Assembly: GCF_036924595.1 (NCBI RefSeq)
Contig: NZ_JAZHRV010000001.1
Location: 930,001-994,000, forward strand
DNA length: 64,000 nucleotides
DNA from: Bradyrhizobium algeriense
GTDB taxonomy: Bacteria; Pseudomonadota; Alphaproteobacteria; Rhizobiales; Xanthobacteraceae
Direction of reading: 5' to 3'
A program made the position numbers and the translations under genes. The notes beneath the pieces were generated by a model. It did not search any database and was not told where the DNA came from. It saw nothing but the letters and a program-made list of their open reading frames with translations. Below, piece after piece: positions 60,887 through 64,000 of this stretch. Every line of letters begins with the position of its first letter. Within the stretch, counting starts at the first letter, position 1.

Positions 60887-63573
60887 GCGGCGGCCCTCCC
60901 TTTGAGCGCGGCGACGAGACGGTCGGGACGGATCGGCAGTTCGGTCAGCCGAACGCCGGTCGCATTGTAAATCGCGTTGGCGACCGCGGGCGAGGTCGGT
61001 ACGGTTGCGACTTCGCCGATGCCGACGCTGCCGCCGAGCACGTGGTCGAAGCCGCTCTGGTCGAAATGCACGTCGATCATTGGCGTGTCCGCGATGCCGG
61101 GAATGCGATAATCCTCCATGCCGCCGCTGAGCACATCGCCGGTGCGGGAATCGACTTCGCGTGCTTCATAGAGCGCGTAGCCGATGCCCTGGATGACGGC
61201 GCCCGCCGCCTGGCTGTGCGCCAGCGCGGGCGCCGCGATTTTGCCCACCGCAATGCCGGTATGGACGTTGACGACGCGTACATGACCGAGCCAGGTATCG
61301 ACTTCGACCTCGATCACCTGTACCGAACTCGGCACGCCGGCGCCGATCGCAAGGTTGGAGAAGCGCCGCATCATCCAGCCGAAGATCATCCCCATGAAGC
61401 CGGCCTGCTTGAGCGGCGACTGGACGCCCGGCGCCATCGGCTTGGAGTCTTCCGGCCGTACGCTGGAAACGCTGAGATCGGGTGAGGCCGCGAGCATTTC
61501 ACGCCACGGCGCGTTGGAGCCGGGGACCGGCTGCCGCTTGGCGTTTTGCTGGATCGCGGCTTTCAACTGCTCGATCGCCAGCAGCATCGGCGGGATCACC
61601 GAAGCGGTGACGCGGCTGCCGCCCGAGCCCGGACCTTCCGGCAGTTTTGAATCGCCGATCCTGACCTCGATCTCATGCGGCTCCAGCCCGAATTCGCGCG
61701 CGACCGTATTGGCGATCACGGTGCGGGTGCCGGTGCCGATATCCTGCGTCGCGGTGCTGGCGACGAGGCGTCCGGCCTTCACCGCCACCTCGACCTTCGA
61801 GCCGGGCTGCCACAGATAAAGCCAGTAGCCGGTGGCGACGCCGACGCCGCGGCGATAACGGCCGCTCTGCGCGGCGATCGGTTTCCGGTTGCGCCACACC
61901 TCCAGGCCGAAGGCCCAATCGTACAGCCGCTGCCGGTTGGGATCGGGATCCCAGCGCTTGCGCAGCGCGATCGGATCGACCTTCATGCGCAGCGCCGCTT
62001 CGTCGATCGCCTGTTCCAGCGCAAACGCCATCGGCGGCCCGCCGGGTCCGCGGAACGGAGCGCCGGCCGGCAAATTGCTGATGACGTCGAAATCGGCGAG
62101 CTCTTTTGCTTCCGCCGGATAGATCAGGCGCGCCAGTGCGGCGATGGTCGAATTGGTCGCGGCGCCGGTGTCGGCATAGGCGGTTAGCGACAGCGCTTTC
62201 AATTCGCCTTGCTCGGAAGGCAGTAGTGCGATCTTCATTTCCGTCGCCGGCCGATAGCCGGTCACCGAAAGTTCCTCGTGCCGGTCGTAGGCTATTCTGA
62301 CCGGCGCCTTCGCTTCGCGCGCCAGTTCGATCGCGGTGGTCGTTTCCACGCCGAGTGCTGCCTTCGAACCAAAACCGCCGCCGACATGATCGGCAATCAC
62401 GCGTACCTTGTCGTGGCCGAGCTTGTAGCGCTTGGCGATCAGCTCCATCACATGAAACACCGCCTGCGTCGAAACATGCACGGTCAGCCGGTCGCCGTCG
62501 AAACGCGCCACCGCCGCATGCGGCTCGAGGCAGGCATGCTGTTGCGTGCCGGTGCGGAAGATAGCCTCCACCAGCAGCGGATTATTCGCCGCGCGTGCGC
62601 CCTCGACCCAGCTCCGCACCTTCTTCGGCTTTTTGGAAAAAGCTGCCGACGGTCCGCGGATGTTGCCTTTCCAGGAGGCCGGCGCGCCGCCGCCTTCGGA
62701 GACGTTGCCGGCCATCTTGCGCGCGGATTTTTCGAATACGACCGGCGCATCGGCCTTGCGGGCTTCGTCGAGCCCGATCGCCGACGGCAGGCGTTCGCTG
62801 CCGAGTTTGATGGCGGCGATCGCGGCCAGCGCGGTCTTGCGGTTCTTTGCTGCGACGGCGGCGATCGGTTCGCCGACATAGCGGACGATGCGATCGTCGC
62901 GGAGCAGCGAGATCACAGCGCTCACCCCCGGCATCGCGCGCGCCGGCGCCAGGTCGAGTTCGCTGATGCGCGCATGCGCGAACGGCGAACGCAGGATCAC
63001 GCCTTCGAGCTGGCCGTCATGATGGATGTCGACGGTATACTTCGCCGATCCCGTCACCTTGTCGCGCGCTTCCATGCGCGGTGGCAGGATATCGTTGCCG
63101 TCGAAGCGGCCGGCACAGGCATCCGCCACGGCGCGGAAGATGCCGTCATAGGCGCCGCAGCGGCAGAGATGGCCCGACAGCGCCGCGCCGATTTCCTCGC
63201 GCGACGGCACGGCTGTCCCCTTTGCCGCCCTCCAGGAATCGTGAAACGCCGCGGCCTCGACGATGAAGCCCGGCGTGCAGAAGCCGCATTGCAGGGCATC
63301 GTGCGCCATGAAGGCCTTCTGCACCGGGTGCAATGCCTTGGCGCCGATGCCCTCGACAGTTGTGATCGACTTGTTCGCAGCCGATCCCGCCGGCATCAGG
63401 CAGCTCACGGCGGGCTCGCCATCGACCAGCACGGTGCAGGCGCCGCAGACGCCGGCCCCGCAGACCAGCTTGGTGCCGGTAAGGTCGAGCGCGTCGCGCA
63501 CGACGTCGACCAGCAGCGCATCGGGATCGTCGGGGAGGGGAGCAAGCTTGCCGTTGATCGTCATCGTGCTCAT
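60883..63573 (-). CDS. Fused [2Fe-2S] and molybdopterin subunit of an aldehyde/xanthine oxidoreductase
   Basis: An 896-residue fusion. Residues 1-150 are a ferredoxin-like small subunit with cysteines C38, C43, C46, C58 (VCGAGVCGACTVLVDGEPAV) and C96, C99, C137, C139 (CGFCTPGF, LCRCGAYDG). The remainder is a molybdenum-binding large subunit: VEGVILRSPFAHARI, DHVGGGFGSKAALGVET, and the C-terminal GIGEVATVPTSPAVANAIYN with the catalytic-site Glu. In E. coli PaoABC these are separate proteins, so this is a gene fusion. It sits between a TetR gene and the FAD subunit, with ATGA overlaps on both sides. A molybdopterin cofactor chaperone gene is not in the window. Confidence 0.9.
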   Translation of the reverse strand: MSTMTINGKLAPLPDDPDALLVDVVRDALDLTGTKLVCGAGVCGACTVLVDGEPAVSCLMPAGSAANKSITTVEGIGAKALHPVQKAFMAHDALQCGFCTPGFIVEAAAFHDSWRAAKGTAVPSREEIGAALSGHLCRCGAYDGIFRAVADACAGRFDGNDILPPRMEARDKVTGSAKYTVDIHHDGQLEGVILRSPFAHARISELDLAPARAMPGVSAVISLLRDDRIVRYVGEPIAAVAAKNRKTALAAIAAIKLGSERLPSAIGLDEARKADAPVVFEKSARKMAGNVSEGGGAPASWKGNIRGPSAAFSKKPKKVRSWVEGARAANNPLLVEAIFRTGTQQHACLEPHAAVARFDGDRLTVHVSTQAVFHVMELIAKRYKLGHDKVRVIADHVGGGFGSKAALGVETTTAIELAREAKAPVRIAYDRHEELSVTGYRPATEMKIALLPSEQGELKALSLTAYADTGAATNSTIAALARLIYPAEAKELADFDVISNLPAGAPFRGPGGPPMAFALEQAIDEAALRMKVDPIALRKRWDPDPNRQRLYDWAFGLEVWRNRKPIAAQSGRYRRGVGVATGYWLYLWQPGSKVEVAVKAGRLVASTATQDIGTGTRTVIANTVAREFGLEPHEIEVRIGDSKLPEGPGSGGSRVTASVIPPMLLAIEQLKAAIQQNAKRQPVPGSNAPWREMLAASPDLSVSSVRPEDSKPMAPGVQSPLKQAGFMGMIFGWMMRRFSNLAIGAGVPSSVQVIEVEVDTWLGHVRVVNVHTGIAVGKIAAPALAHSQAAGAVIQGIGYALYEAREVDSRTGDVLSGGMEDYRIPGIADTPMIDVHFDQSGFDHVLGGSVGIGEVATVPTSPAVANAIYNATGVRLTELPIRPDRLVAALKGRAAA

Positions 63574-64000
63574 CTGCGATCTCCAGATTTGCGAGGAGTG
63601 GATTTCCTTGCCGGCTTCGGCTTCGCCGCGGGCTTCCGCGGCGCCGGGCTCACCGCGCCAGCCACCAGCGTCCGCAGCATGATCTCCAGATCCCTCAGGA
63701 AAGCGCCGGCCGGCTGCAGCGCCGGATAAGCGGATTTGGTGCCGTTAATCGCCATCTCGATGTGCCGTGCAAAATCACGCGGCGTCGTGGCATTGAGCGT
63801 GAGGTCCTGTTTGCGGCAGACGCGCGTGATCGTTTCCGCGAGCTGCTCGGTATAGGCGGTGGTGTATTTCTGGTAGAGGTCGCGGGCCTGCAGCAAATGT
63901 TCGGAGAACAGTTCCTCGACATGGGGCGAGCCATCGAGCGAGGCGGCCAGTTGCCCGAGCTTGGCGCTGACCGAAGCGACGAGGATGTCGGCGAGGCTGC
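63570..64000 (-). CDS. TetR-family regulator, C-terminal part (runs off the window)
   Basis: The visible 142 codons belong to the effector-binding domain of a TetR/AcrR-type repressor: SLADILVASVSAKLGQLAAS, ELFSEHLLQARDLYQKYTTA, and LRDLEIMLRTLVAG, ending in a Lys/Pro/Arg-rich tail. The DNA-binding N-terminus lies beyond position 64000. The stop overlaps the start of the molybdenum enzyme gene, so it probably regulates that operon. Family assignment without the helix-turn-helix is moderate. Confidence 0.65.
   Translation of the reverse strand, partial: SLADILVASVSAKLGQLAASLDGSPHVEELFSEHLLQARDLYQKYTTAYTEQLAETITRVCRKQDLTLNATTPRDFARHIEMAINGTKSAYPALQPAGAFLRDLEIMLRTLVAGAVSPAPRKPAAKPKPARKSTPRKSGDRR

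Noticed and set aside
62278..63729. 483-codon plus-strand open frame opposite the molybdenum enzyme
   Set aside because: Shadow of the minus-strand gene, which carries all the cofactor motifs.

Overview
The window looks like chromosomal DNA from a Bradyrhizobium-type alphaproteobacterium (Rhizobiales). The evidence is high G+C coding DNA, a rhizobial glycerol ABC transporter operon (glpD-glpSTPQUV order), paired DUF2147 and PRC-barrel secreted proteins, a perfect FixK/FNR-type box, and several dispersed palindromic repeat families that I recognise from Bradyrhizobium genomes. No tRNA, rRNA or CRISPR array was seen.

Layout. 0-11.5 kb: a DeoR-type regulator (glpR-like), then a two-gene RNA repair cassette (RNA ligase plus HD-phosphohydrolase/polynucleotide kinase), then the glycerol catabolism and uptake operon, closed by a clear terminator. 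11.5-21 kb: an accessory stretch with an Old Yellow Enzyme, an SPFH protein, a complete-looking IS110-family element with a candidate bridge-RNA leader, dispersed repeats, a stand-alone Fis-type DNA-binding protein and an NTF2-like protein. It also holds a two-gene TIR / pYEATS-TIR module, the strongest candidate here for a little-described conflict (antiphage-type) system. That module sits between an intact NTF2-like gene and a decayed second copy of its 5' end. 21-26 kb: thiamin biosynthesis (TPP riboswitch, thiO, thiS, thiG, thiE, thiC) on the minus strand. 26-30.5 kb: a lytic transglycosylase, a zinc-ribbon mini-protein, a wrecked two-component system, two PRC-barrel proteins and a dodecin. 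30.5-39.6 kb: a DUF4403 protein, a frameshifted winged-helix/TPR regulator, a Bug-type binding protein with a VOC protein, an L,D-transpeptidase, and a TAXI-type binding protein. 39.7-45.8 kb: a membrane-lipid neighbourhood (glycosyltransferase, PmtA-like methyltransferase, membrane protein, class III aminotransferase-like protein, phosphatidylserine decarboxylase, Nudix hydrolase). 45.8-54.1 kb: a FecR-domain protein with a collagen-like tail, small secreted proteins, a DnaB-like ATPase, a FixK-box-preceded 32-residue peptide gene, two divergent DUF2147 proteins and an extensin-family lipoprotein. 54.7-64 kb: a zinc-ribbon/nucleotidyl cyclase/AAA/TPR protein, an ATP-grasp enzyme overlapping a lysine-rich small protein, and a TetR-molybdenum hydroxylase operon that runs off the right edge.

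How the genes work together. GlpV binds glycerol in the periplasm, GlpPQU move it through the membrane using the GlpST ATPases, and GlpD oxidises glycerol 3-phosphate; glycerol kinase is not in the window. ThiO, ThiS and ThiG make the thiazole, ThiC the pyrimidine and ThiE joins them, under a TPP riboswitch whose last stem also carries the thiO ribosome binding site. The RNA ligase and HD-Pnk should heal and seal broken RNA. All function calls rest on reading motifs by eye; no searches were run.
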